The notes beneath the pieces are model-generated. The model worked only from the letters and a program-made list of their open reading frames with translations. It was not told where the DNA came from and searched no databases. Positions 43,168-52,057 of a DNA stretch of 64,000 nt are shown in pieces (the first letter of the stretch is position 1; every line of letters starts with the position of its first letter). The position numbers were made by a program, and so were the translations under genes. The stretch comes from Aquimarina sp. AU58 (GTDB lineage Bacteria; Bacteroidota; Bacteroidia; Flavobacteriales; Flavobacteriaceae): positions 248,001 through 312,000 of the forward strand of contig NZ_OMPD01000014.1 of assembly GCF_900312745.1 (NCBI RefSeq). The letters are read 5' to 3'.

Positions 43168-43863
43168 ATGATACAGATAGAGAACATAAAAAAGAGTTTT
43201 AGAACCGAGGAAGTCGAAACTCTGGCATTAAATAATGTAAATCTAAAAGTTGAAGCAGGAGAATTTGTAGCCATAATGGGACCATCAGGTTGTGGGAAAT
43301 CTACTTTACTTAACATCATTGGTATGTTGGATAACCCTAATGAAGGATATTATCACTTTAATGGTGAGGAAGTAGGTGGATTGAAAGAAAATCAACGTAC
43401 CAAAATTAGAAAAGGAAACCTTGGATTTGTATTTCAGAGCTTTAATTTGATTGATGAACTTACCGTTTTTGAAAACGTAGAGCTCCCTTTGATTTATCTT
43501 AATATGAAAAAGAGCGAGCGAGAGCAAAAAGTAAAACAGGTACTAGAGCGAATGAAAATTGCACATCGCGAAAAACATTTCCCTCAGCAATTATCAGGAG
43601 GGCAGCAACAGCGAGTTGCTATAGCCAGAGCTGTTGTAACCAATGCCAAGCTTATTCTTGCCGATGAACCTACAGGAAATCTTGATTCTAAAAACGGTAT
43701 CGAGGTTATGAACTTACTTACCGAACTTAATCAGGAAGGAACTACCATTGTTATGGTAACGCACTCAGACAGAGATTCGCATTATGCGCATAGAGTTATT
43801 AACCTGTTTGACGGACAAATTGTAACCGAAAGCCAAAATAAACCTTTTAAGGTTAATGGGTAA
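43168..43863 (+). CDS. MacB/LolD-type ABC transporter ATPase
   Basis: This 231-residue protein is a complete single nucleotide-binding domain: Walker A GPSGCGKST, Q-loop FVFQSFNL, signature LSGGQQQR, Walker B LILADEPTGNLD and switch His in MVTHSD. The LADEPTGNLDS phrase and overall size match ATPases that drive FtsX-type mechanotransmission permeases (MacB, LolD, FtsE). It is the only ATPase in the array, serving up to eight permease chains encoded downstream. It probably couples ATP hydrolysis to movements of periplasmic permease domains rather than carrying substrate across the membrane. Confidence 0.95.
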   Translation: MIQIENIKKSFRTEEVETLALNNVNLKVEAGEFVAIMGPSGCGKSTLLNIIGMLDNPNEGYYHFNGEEVGGLKENQRTKIRKGNLGFVFQSFNLIDELTVFENVELPLIYLNMKKSEREQKVKQVLERMKIAHREKHFPQQLSGGQQQRVAIARAVVTNAKLILADEPTGNLDSKNGIEVMNLLTELNQEGTTIVMVTHSDRDSHYAHRVINLFDGQIVTESQNKPFKVNG

Positions 43864-43895
43864 TACTCGTTAAATAAACCATTAAAACCAAAGTC

Positions 43896-44645
43896 ATGAT
43901 AAAATATTTATACCACATAGCAATCGCAATATTACTTTTTTGTATCAATCTATGCCAGGGTCAATCAGAAACAATAGCTGTACAGCATTTTGATAAAGTA
44001 ATTGTAAGTCCGCATATCCAGGTGATTTTTATTGAAGGTGAAAAAGAAAGTGTTATGATCGAAAACACACGTGTACCACAGGAAAAAATTAATATCGAGG
44101 TAGCAGGAAATACACTTCGTATGTATTTGGATGGAGCCAAAACAACAACCAAAACAGTGAAAACAAACGAAAATGGGTGGGAGAGAAAGAAACCTATCTA
44201 TAAGGGAACCATGGTAACTGCTGTTATAACATATACTCAACTCAGAGAACTTTCAATACGAGGAGAAGAAATAATTGAATGTAAAAGTCCAATAAAAAGA
44301 GATGACTTCAGATTAAAAATCTATGGTGAATCTAAAATGACGATGAATTCATTAAAAGTAAACTCACTACGTGTTTCTATTTATGGAGAAAGTTACCTGG
44401 AAATTAAAGAGGGTAGTGTAAACGATCAAAAATATACAGTGTATGGAGAAGGAAAAGTGAACACTTTAGGGATGATTAACGAAAATACCAAGATCACAGC
44501 ATATGGCGAAAGTAATTTTAGAGTAAGAGTTTCAGATCATTTAAAAGTTACTGCATACGGAGAAACAACTGTGGCTTATAATGGAAATCCTTCGATAAAT
44601 AAAGGAATAATTTTAGGCGAAGCAACGATTCATAAAATAAATTAA
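43896..44645 (+). CDS. Head-GIN (DUF2807) beta-helix protein with YGE repeats
   Basis: The 249-residue protein has a signal peptide (ILLFCINLCQGQ) and a DUF2807/head-GIN fold. Its start resembles the family opening FDKVIVSPHIQVIFIEGEKESV. The C-terminal half is a right-handed beta-helix-like array in which YGE(S/T/G) recurs at about 20-residue intervals: IYGESKMTM, IYGESYLEI, VYGEGKVNT, AYGESNFRV and AYGETTVAY. The family is common in Bacteroidota and functionally obscure. Here it is embedded between the ATPase and the first permease, so it is probably made with the exporter and may be a periplasmic or surface partner, or a cargo. It has no Cys lipobox. Confidence 0.88.
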   Translation: MIKYLYHIAIAILLFCINLCQGQSETIAVQHFDKVIVSPHIQVIFIEGEKESVMIENTRVPQEKINIEVAGNTLRMYLDGAKTTTKTVKTNENGWERKKPIYKGTMVTAVITYTQLRELSIRGEEIIECKSPIKRDDFRLKIYGESKMTMNSLKVNSLRVSIYGESYLEIKEGSVNDQKYTVYGEGKVNTLGMINENTKITAYGESNFRVRVSDHLKVTAYGETTVAYNGNPSINKGIILGEATIHKIN

Positions 44646-44686
44646 ACATCAGATCAATCAAAACCTGACATCAAAAAACGACAGTT

Positions 44687-47116
44687 ATGCTAAAAAATCA
44701 TTTAAAAATAGCCTGGAGAAATCTTACAAAAAATAAACTTCAGACAAGTATAAACCTACTAGGTCTTACTGTAGGTACCGTTTGTTGTCTAAGTATCATA
44801 GTATATGTATTTGCTCAATTGGGTTATGATACACATCACAAAGATGCCGAATCTCTTTATAGAATAAGAACTGTAATTACGGGTAATGGTAATGGTGGTG
44901 CTGATTTTAATGCAGCTACAAGTTCTCCTCCTATAGCTTTTGCTTTAAAAGAAGATTTTCCAGAAGTACAAGAAGCTTGTCGTATTGTATATTTTGGTGA
45001 AGGTAATGATGCACTATTGCGAGTTCAGGATAGTAAAGAAAGCTATTACGAATCTCGTGGTTATTTGGCAGACCCAACTTTTTTTAACCTATTTAGTTAT
45101 TCTTTTAAAGAAGGTAGTGCCACAGGCGCATTAGTAAATCCTAATACTGTTGTCCTTTCTGCTACGTTAGCCAAAAAATTATTTGGAACGGAGCAAGCGT
45201 TACACAAAAATTTGGTTCTAGGCAGTGGTGAGGATGAATTAATTTTGACCATTACAGGGGTTTTTGAGGATAACATCACAAAATCTCATCTTAATCCAAA
45301 TTATATTTTAAGTATGAATTCTCCTGGGTTGGGAGAGTTTGTAAGAAATGAACAAAACTTTGCAACTCAGAATTTTGTACATAGTTATGTAAAATTGCTG
45401 CCTGGGTCTAATGAGAAGCAACTGCAAGAAAAACTACCTGCATTTTTGCAAAATCGTGGTGCACAAAATTTGGCAGCAGTAGGTTTTGATAAAGCCTTAC
45501 TATTGCAAAAGGTTAAAGATATTCACCTTTACTCTAAGGGAATCTCTAATCAGATTGATACCGTTTCGAATATTCAATATCTATATTTACTACTTATTCT
45601 TGCTCTATTTATCCAGGTAGTAGCATGTATTAACTTCATTAATCTTAGTACGGCACGGGCAAATAAGCGTGCCAAAGAAATTGGAGTGAGAAAAGCAGTA
45701 GGTGCAAATAGAGGCTCCTTAATACGTCAATTTTTAGGAGAATCAATAGTACTATCTCTTTTTGCTTTAGTGATAAGTATTCCTATAACAGCTTTGGTAT
45801 TACCTTTTGTTAATGTACTTACCAAGGGAAACATACACTACACTGCTTTGTTTGATTTGAAAATTTTAATGCCTTTACTAGCATTAAGTATATGTAGTGG
45901 GTTGTTTGCCGGCGCATATCCAGCTTTGATCTTATCTGCTATCAAACCGGTTAAGGTACTTAAAGGCACCATTAATGTATCAACAGGTAGCGGGAACTTC
46001 CGTAAGGCATTAGTTGTCTTTCAATTTATTGTATCAATTGCCTTGATAGCTGCAGTAATAATAGTGAATAAGCAAGTAGAGTATTCACAAACTAAAGATA
46101 TGGGGTTTGACAAAGAAAACCTTATTGCAATTCGTTTAGGAACTGATGAGGCGATAGGAAAATTTGATGCACTGCGATCTCAAATATCAACAGTATCAGG
46201 AGTTACCGATGTTGCAGGGAGTAATCACTACCCATCAGAATATATAATGAATGATTTGGGATTACACCTTCCGGGAGAAAACCCTGCAAATCAAACATTG
46301 GTTAAATACAATGGTGTTAGTGATAATTATTTTAAAACCGTAGGAACACCTCTGCTTATTGGTCGTGATTTACGGGCTAATGATAGTACTCAGGTTATCG
46401 TTAATAAAGCTACTATTGATGCATTTGATATTGATATCGATAATGCATTAACTTCTAAATTGATACAAACATATGAAGGAGAAACTTCTGTGTTTGAAAT
46501 TGTAGGGGTTGTAGCCGATTATCATTTTGCATCGTTAAAAGAATCAATAGCTCCGATCTTACTTTTCAATGATAGTGAACCAGGATGGCTTATCGTTAAA
46601 ACAGAAACTACAGATTTTAAAACCTTGTTAGCTAATCTAGATCGTAGCTGGACATCTATAAATCCTAGTACACCCTTTGTGTACACCTTTGTTGATAAGG
46701 AAGTCGGAAAATTATTTGTTGAAGAAAAACGACTAAGTCAAATATCAATTGTATTTACTTGTTTGGCTATTTTAATCAGTTGTTTAGGTTTATTTGGACT
46801 GATTTCCTTTATGGCAGAGCAGAAGAAAAAAGAAATAGGAATTCGAAAAGTATTAGGTGCGAGCGTAGGGAATGTGATTAATATGCTTACTAAAGATTTT
46901 GTACAACTGGTACTTATAGCATTACTCATAGCTACTCCTCTTGCATATTATTATATGGAAGACTGGTTACAAGGTTTTGCATATAGAATTTCGATTAGTT
47001 GGTGGATTTTTGCCTTAGCAGGTGCTATTACTATGGGTATTACAATATTAACTGTCTGTGTACAGGCATTTAAAGCAGCAACTGCCAATCCGGTAAAAAG
47101 TTTGCGTACAGAATAA
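44687..47116 (+). CDS. FtsX-like ABC permease 1 (MacB_PCD-FtsX twice)
   Basis: The 809-residue chain has two FtsX modules: a first helix (about residues 20-43), a periplasmic core domain, a three-helix block with ANKRAKEIGVRKAVGANR, then a second single helix, second periplasmic domain and a final three-helix block with QKKKEIGIRKVLGAS. The KEIGIRKVLGA motif is the cytoplasmic loop that contacts the ATPase in MacB/LolCE proteins. It ends NPVKSLRTE. One chain equals a LolC-LolE pair in design, so it might work alone or as a dimer. It is the first of eight similar permeases and follows the head-GIN gene by 41 bases. Confidence 0.94.
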   Translation: MLKNHLKIAWRNLTKNKLQTSINLLGLTVGTVCCLSIIVYVFAQLGYDTHHKDAESLYRIRTVITGNGNGGADFNAATSSPPIAFALKEDFPEVQEACRIVYFGEGNDALLRVQDSKESYYESRGYLADPTFFNLFSYSFKEGSATGALVNPNTVVLSATLAKKLFGTEQALHKNLVLGSGEDELILTITGVFEDNITKSHLNPNYILSMNSPGLGEFVRNEQNFATQNFVHSYVKLLPGSNEKQLQEKLPAFLQNRGAQNLAAVGFDKALLLQKVKDIHLYSKGISNQIDTVSNIQYLYLLLILALFIQVVACINFINLSTARANKRAKEIGVRKAVGANRGSLIRQFLGESIVLSLFALVISIPITALVLPFVNVLTKGNIHYTALFDLKILMPLLALSICSGLFAGAYPALILSAIKPVKVLKGTINVSTGSGNFRKALVVFQFIVSIALIAAVIIVNKQVEYSQTKDMGFDKENLIAIRLGTDEAIGKFDALRSQISTVSGVTDVAGSNHYPSEYIMNDLGLHLPGENPANQTLVKYNGVSDNYFKTVGTPLLIGRDLRANDSTQVIVNKATIDAFDIDIDNALTSKLIQTYEGETSVFEIVGVVADYHFASLKESIAPILLFNDSEPGWLIVKTETTDFKTLLANLDRSWTSINPSTPFVYTFVDKEVGKLFVEEKRLSQISIVFTCLAILISCLGLFGLISFMAEQKKKEIGIRKVLGASVGNVINMLTKDFVQLVLIALLIATPLAYYYMEDWLQGFAYRISISWWIFALAGAITMGITILTVCVQAFKAATANPVKSLRTE

Positions 47117-47165
47117 ATCATCATCTAGTGCTAAAGGTGCTATCAATATCAAAAAAACAGCAGTT

Positions 47166-49544
47166 ATGTTTAAAAACTATATCAAAATCGCTTGGCGAAA
47201 CCTAAAAAGAAACAAAGGGTATTCGGTGGTAAATATTGGTGGACTCACCATAGGTTTATCGGCGGTGATTTTTATGCTTTTTTATATAAATCATGAGAAT
47301 AGTTATGATGTATTTCATACTGATTATGATAGACTTTTTAGAATAGAAAGAACATATGTAAGTAGTATCCAAAGTGATATTTGGGATAGTACACCTTATA
47401 TATTATCAGATGAATTGCAAAGCTCTATTCCCGAAATTACTAATGCTACCAGTATAAGAACTACCGCAAACTACCTGGGCGTTAATGATGCAATGTATCA
47501 TGAAAAGAATGGATTGTTTGCAGATAATGAATTTTTAAAACTATTTACTTTAAAGTTTGTAGAAGGTGATCAGAACAGCTCTTTAGAAAACCCAATGAGC
47601 ATAGTACTTTCAGAATCATTAGCCAAAAAACTTTCTCCAGAAAGTAATATTATCGGAAAAACAATACATATCGATAAAAAATATGACTGTGTAGTTACTG
47701 GCGTATTTGCTGATTATCCCGATAATTCTCATTTAAAGATTGATTACCTACTATCTTTTAGTTCATATGAAACCATTACAAGAAATACACTCGATGCGGG
47801 GTGGGGTGCAAATAATGCATCTACTTATGTCCAGCTAAGGAATAACACAGAAATCGGCAAGGTGTCAGAAAAAATAAAAGGGTTTTTAGCAGATCACCTT
47901 ACGCTGGAAGATGGAATTCAGGAATTACTTAGCCTTAGACCTATTAGAGATATTTATATGAAAACGTCTAAGGTAAGAGGAGGAGGAGGAAATAGGAGTG
48001 AGATTACTACACTGTATCTTTTTCTTGCAGTTGTAATTTTTACTGCTTTAATCAGCTTGTTAAATTATATAAATTCATCCACTGCCCAGGTTATGAAGAG
48101 AGAATTAGAAATAGGAATCAAAAAGGTTATGGGTAGTACAAAGAGCCATTTAAGGTACCAATTTATTACCGAATCATTGGTTATGGTATCCATTTCTTTT
48201 ATCATTGCTATAGGTTTGGTGGTATTGTTTCTTCCATTATTTAATAAGATTGTCGGAAAGAATTTATCTATTGTTTTTAGTCAGGATTGGCCATTTTTTA
48301 TATATGCTATGCTTGGTTCACTTCTGGCAGGTATTTTGGCTGGTTTATATCCTGTTTTCTTTCTTACATCCTTAAAAATTTCTTCTTTTCTTCAAGGTAA
48401 TTCGTCTATTAAACGTCGTTCTGGTCTAAGAAAAGCTCTGGTTGTTTTTCAATTAGTATTAGTGATACCACTGGTATTTACTTCAATACTTATTATAGAG
48501 CAGTTTAAATATATAGAGCAACGAGATATTGGATTTGTAAAAGAAGATTTATTAGTGTCATTTATAGATGTTACCAATAAAGAAGACAGAGAGGTACTTA
48601 AAACAATAGGAGAACGATTACTACAAAACCCCAATATTCTTAATTATTCTATATCAGATTCGGGTCCATTTGGTGGAGGAAGGCAACAAAGTATAGATTG
48701 GGAGGGTAATACAACTAATGAAAAAGCTGTGATTAGGTCACACAGGATAGATTACGATTTTTTGAAAACCTACCAAATGAAGCTAATTGAAGGAAGAGAT
48801 TTTTCTGAAAATTATGCTACAGATATCCAAAGCGCATGTATCATAAACCAAACTGCTTTAGAATTGTTTGGCTGGGATAATGCCTTGGGTAAGAAAATCG
48901 ATAATGGTCGTTTAAAAGTGATTGGTGTAGTAAAAGATTTTAATGATTATACCGCATTCAAGAAAATACCACCTATGATTCTTTTTATGGATCAAGGCTC
49001 GGGTAGTTCGTATGTAACCATAAAAGTAGCTTCAAATAAAAGGGCAGAAGCCCAAACATTGGTCAATACACTTTTTAACAATAATTTTCCAGAAAACCCC
49101 ATTGAGTTCAGCTTTTTGGATGACAATCTTGACAACAGTTATTTGAACTCATTAAAAGGTACAATCAATATTTTCATTTTTTTCTCGGTGTTAGCTATAC
49201 TATTGGCAGTACTTGGGTTATATAGTCTGGTATCCTTTTCGTTAAAAACTCAACAAAAAATGATAGCAATACGAAAAGTGCTGGGAGCCAATGCGAAAAG
49301 TATTTTTCTAATACTACTTAGAGAGTACATGATATTATTCTCTATTGCTGCAACATTAGGACTTATTACGGTTTATTTCATTGCAAATAAAATAATACAT
49401 GTTTTTGCATATCATGAAGGTGTCAAATTCATCTATCTAATTATGGCAGGATTACTAGCCTTATTTGTAGTGCTTTTTTCGGTGAGCAGCAAAATAGTTT
49501 CTGCTGTATTACAGAATCCCATAAAAAGCTTACGAAAAGAATAA
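47166..49544 (+). CDS. FtsX-like ABC permease 2 (divergent member)
   Basis: The 792-residue protein has the same two-module layout, but its ATPase-contact motifs are degraded. The first reads KRELEIGIKKVMGST and the second QQKMIAIRKVLGANA, while neighbours keep KEIGIRKVLGA. The CLGLFGL phrase that precedes the second motif in other members is AVLGLYSL here, and the usual NLSTA run is SSTAQ. The last residues are NPIKSLRKE. It is the most divergent array member by inspection and may have lost or altered coupling to the single ATPase, or act as a partner subunit. The gap before it is 49 bases. Confidence 0.92.
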   Translation: MFKNYIKIAWRNLKRNKGYSVVNIGGLTIGLSAVIFMLFYINHENSYDVFHTDYDRLFRIERTYVSSIQSDIWDSTPYILSDELQSSIPEITNATSIRTTANYLGVNDAMYHEKNGLFADNEFLKLFTLKFVEGDQNSSLENPMSIVLSESLAKKLSPESNIIGKTIHIDKKYDCVVTGVFADYPDNSHLKIDYLLSFSSYETITRNTLDAGWGANNASTYVQLRNNTEIGKVSEKIKGFLADHLTLEDGIQELLSLRPIRDIYMKTSKVRGGGGNRSEITTLYLFLAVVIFTALISLLNYINSSTAQVMKRELEIGIKKVMGSTKSHLRYQFITESLVMVSISFIIAIGLVVLFLPLFNKIVGKNLSIVFSQDWPFFIYAMLGSLLAGILAGLYPVFFLTSLKISSFLQGNSSIKRRSGLRKALVVFQLVLVIPLVFTSILIIEQFKYIEQRDIGFVKEDLLVSFIDVTNKEDREVLKTIGERLLQNPNILNYSISDSGPFGGGRQQSIDWEGNTTNEKAVIRSHRIDYDFLKTYQMKLIEGRDFSENYATDIQSACIINQTALELFGWDNALGKKIDNGRLKVIGVVKDFNDYTAFKKIPPMILFMDQGSGSSYVTIKVASNKRAEAQTLVNTLFNNNFPENPIEFSFLDDNLDNSYLNSLKGTINIFIFFSVLAILLAVLGLYSLVSFSLKTQQKMIAIRKVLGANAKSIFLILLREYMILFSIAATLGLITVYFIANKIIHVFAYHEGVKFIYLIMAGLLALFVVLFSVSSKIVSAVLQNPIKSLRKE

Positions 49545-49567
49545 ATCATCATTTAAAAACAACAGTT

Positions 49568-51997
49568 ATGTTAAAAAATCATTTAAAAATAGCCTGGAGA
49601 AGTATCTTAAAAGACAAGATGTTTACGTTCATCAAAATAGGAGGTTTTGCTGTTGGGATAATGGCTTGTGTATTGATCGCACTTTTTATCAAAGATGAAT
49701 TCAGCTATGACAAGCATTATGTTTCTGAAAAACAAATTTATAGGGTATATACAGAAGTAATACATAAGGGTGAACTTATTAAATGGACTCATTATCCTGC
49801 ACCTTTTGCTAAAGCGCTAAAAAAGGATTTTCCTGAAATAGAAAAGTCAGGGAGATTTCTTACAAGCGAACTTTTTGGTACCGGAAACAAAGAGCTTCGA
49901 ATAGAAGGAGAAACAGAAAACATTTTTGAAAATGGATTCATTTTTGCCGATCAGGAGTTATTAGAAATTTTAGAAATACCACTTGCACAAGGAAGTACTA
50001 AGAGTGCTTTATCCCAACCAGGAACTATCGTAATCTCTCAAGCAAAAGCTGATAAATATTTCCCTAACGGAGATGCTATTGGTAAAACACTGATTTTAGA
50101 TAATAATACAGAGAAACCTTATAAAATCACTGGTGTAATGAAAGATTCACCAGAAAACACCCATTTTAAGTACAACTTTCTGATGACAATGGTGGGCAGG
50201 GATTTTTATCCTTATGAAAAACATAATTGGGGTGCGCAGAATTATCACACTTATGTTTTAGTGAATGATAATACCAATATTCAAGAATTAGAACAAAAAA
50301 TGTTCTCTATTGTTGAAGATTACATGATCCCTACAGCTAGAGAATCTAACAGGTTTGATAAAATCGATTTTCTAAAAAGCTATCAATTCAAGCTACAACC
50401 TATAAGCGATATCCACTTAAAATCAACAGATATTAGTGATGGATTAAAACATGGTGATATCCGTTTTATATGGTTATTTGGTGCCATTGCAATATTTATT
50501 CTGCTATTGGCATGTATTAACTTTATTAACCTATCTACAGCCAAATCAGCAAATCGTGCCAAAGAAGTAGGGCTGCGAAAAACCGTAGGAGCTTTTAGGA
50601 GAAATTTAATTTCTCAGTTCATCACCGAGTCAGTCTTGTTTAGTATCATTTCATTTGTTTTGGGAGTAGTATTGGCATGGGCATTACTGCCATATTTTAA
50701 TACGATTGCCTCAAAAACTTTGATTGTACCATGGGGTCAATGGTGGTTTTTATCCGTATTACTGTTTTCGGCATTATGTATTGGGATTTTGGCCGGATTA
50801 TATCCTGCTTTTTACCTCTCTGCTTTTAGACCAGTAAATGTATTGAAAGGAAGTTTAAGTACAGGTAGTAAAAGTGGTAAACTAAGAAGTAGCCTGGTTA
50901 TTTTTCAATTTACTACATCCATTGTTCTTATCATCGGCACATTAATCATATACCAACAGATGAATTATATTATGAACAAGAAACTGGGTTATGATAAAGA
51001 ACAAGTTCTGGTTATTCAAGGCACAGAAAGTTTGGAAAATAAGACACAAAACTTTAAGGATCAACTCTTAAAATTACCCGAAGTAAAACAAGTTTCTGTT
51101 AGTGATTATTTACCTATCGAAGGAACAAAAAGAAACGGAAATACTTTTAAAGAAAAAGGAAAAGAAAATGATGGTGTAGCTGTTCCTGCACAAAGATGGG
51201 AAGTAGATCACGACTACATTAATACCTTGGGTATACGTATAAAAAAAGGACGAGATTTTTCAAGAGAATTAGCTTCAGACTCTACCGACGCTATGGTCAT
51301 TAATGAGGTCATGGCTAAGAGTTTTGGTTTTGAGAATCCTTTAGGAAAAAAAATAACTAATGGAAGACACTCCTGGACCATAATTGGTGTAGTAGAAGAT
51401 TTTCATTTCGAAACCTTAAAAAATGACATTGAGCCATTGGCAATGGCAGTAAATAATAGTCCAGGGATGATTTCTGTACGTTTAAGAACAGATCATATAA
51501 ATGAAGTATTAAAATCAATTGCTACAATTTGGGATACAAATGTTCCTAACCAATCTTTTAGATATAGTTTTCTAAACCAGGATTTTTCTAAAATGCACGA
51601 AGATGTACAACGTATGGGCAAAATCTTTGTCAGTTTTGCTTTGTTTGCAATCCTTGTAGCATGCCTTGGTTTATTTGCTCTTTCTGCCTTTATGGTAGAG
51701 CAGCGTAAAAAGGAGATTAGCATCCGCTTGGTTTTGGGAGCCCCTTTTAAGAGTATATATAAGTTATTGACATTAGATTTTTTAAAACTGATTATCATTT
51801 CAATAGGTATTGCCATTCCTATTGGTTGGTATATGATGAGCAGATGGCTAGAAGATTTTGCATATCGTATTAACATCGGTTGGGGAATATTTTTAATAGC
51901 AGGAATCCTGGCAATAGTAGTAGCTATTTTAACTATAAGTTACCAATCTATCGGAGCAGTATTTATTAAACCGTTAAAAAGTTTACGAACAGAATAA
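49568..51997 (+). CDS. FtsX-like ABC permease 3
   Basis: The 809-residue protein shows a first helix near 20-42, NFINLSTAKSANRAKEVGLRK in the first three-helix block and VEQRKKEISIRLVLGAP in the second, ending KPLKSLRTE. The second motif has Leu in place of the usual Lys (IRLVLG). Its first 40 bases around the start codon are 39/40 identical to those of permease 1 (44681-44720 versus 49562-49601), which points to a recent copy or conversion. The spacer to permease 2 is only 23 bases. Confidence 0.93.
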   Translation: MLKNHLKIAWRSILKDKMFTFIKIGGFAVGIMACVLIALFIKDEFSYDKHYVSEKQIYRVYTEVIHKGELIKWTHYPAPFAKALKKDFPEIEKSGRFLTSELFGTGNKELRIEGETENIFENGFIFADQELLEILEIPLAQGSTKSALSQPGTIVISQAKADKYFPNGDAIGKTLILDNNTEKPYKITGVMKDSPENTHFKYNFLMTMVGRDFYPYEKHNWGAQNYHTYVLVNDNTNIQELEQKMFSIVEDYMIPTARESNRFDKIDFLKSYQFKLQPISDIHLKSTDISDGLKHGDIRFIWLFGAIAIFILLLACINFINLSTAKSANRAKEVGLRKTVGAFRRNLISQFITESVLFSIISFVLGVVLAWALLPYFNTIASKTLIVPWGQWWFLSVLLFSALCIGILAGLYPAFYLSAFRPVNVLKGSLSTGSKSGKLRSSLVIFQFTTSIVLIIGTLIIYQQMNYIMNKKLGYDKEQVLVIQGTESLENKTQNFKDQLLKLPEVKQVSVSDYLPIEGTKRNGNTFKEKGKENDGVAVPAQRWEVDHDYINTLGIRIKKGRDFSRELASDSTDAMVINEVMAKSFGFENPLGKKITNGRHSWTIIGVVEDFHFETLKNDIEPLAMAVNNSPGMISVRLRTDHINEVLKSIATIWDTNVPNQSFRYSFLNQDFSKMHEDVQRMGKIFVSFALFAILVACLGLFALSAFMVEQRKKEISIRLVLGAPFKSIYKLLTLDFLKLIIISIGIAIPIGWYMMSRWLEDFAYRINIGWGIFLIAGILAIVVAILTISYQSIGAVFIKPLKSLRTE

Positions 51998-52057
51998 TAA
52001 AAACATCGCAGAAGTGCCAAATCAATTTTGGTACCGTAAGTCTAAAAATAATATATC

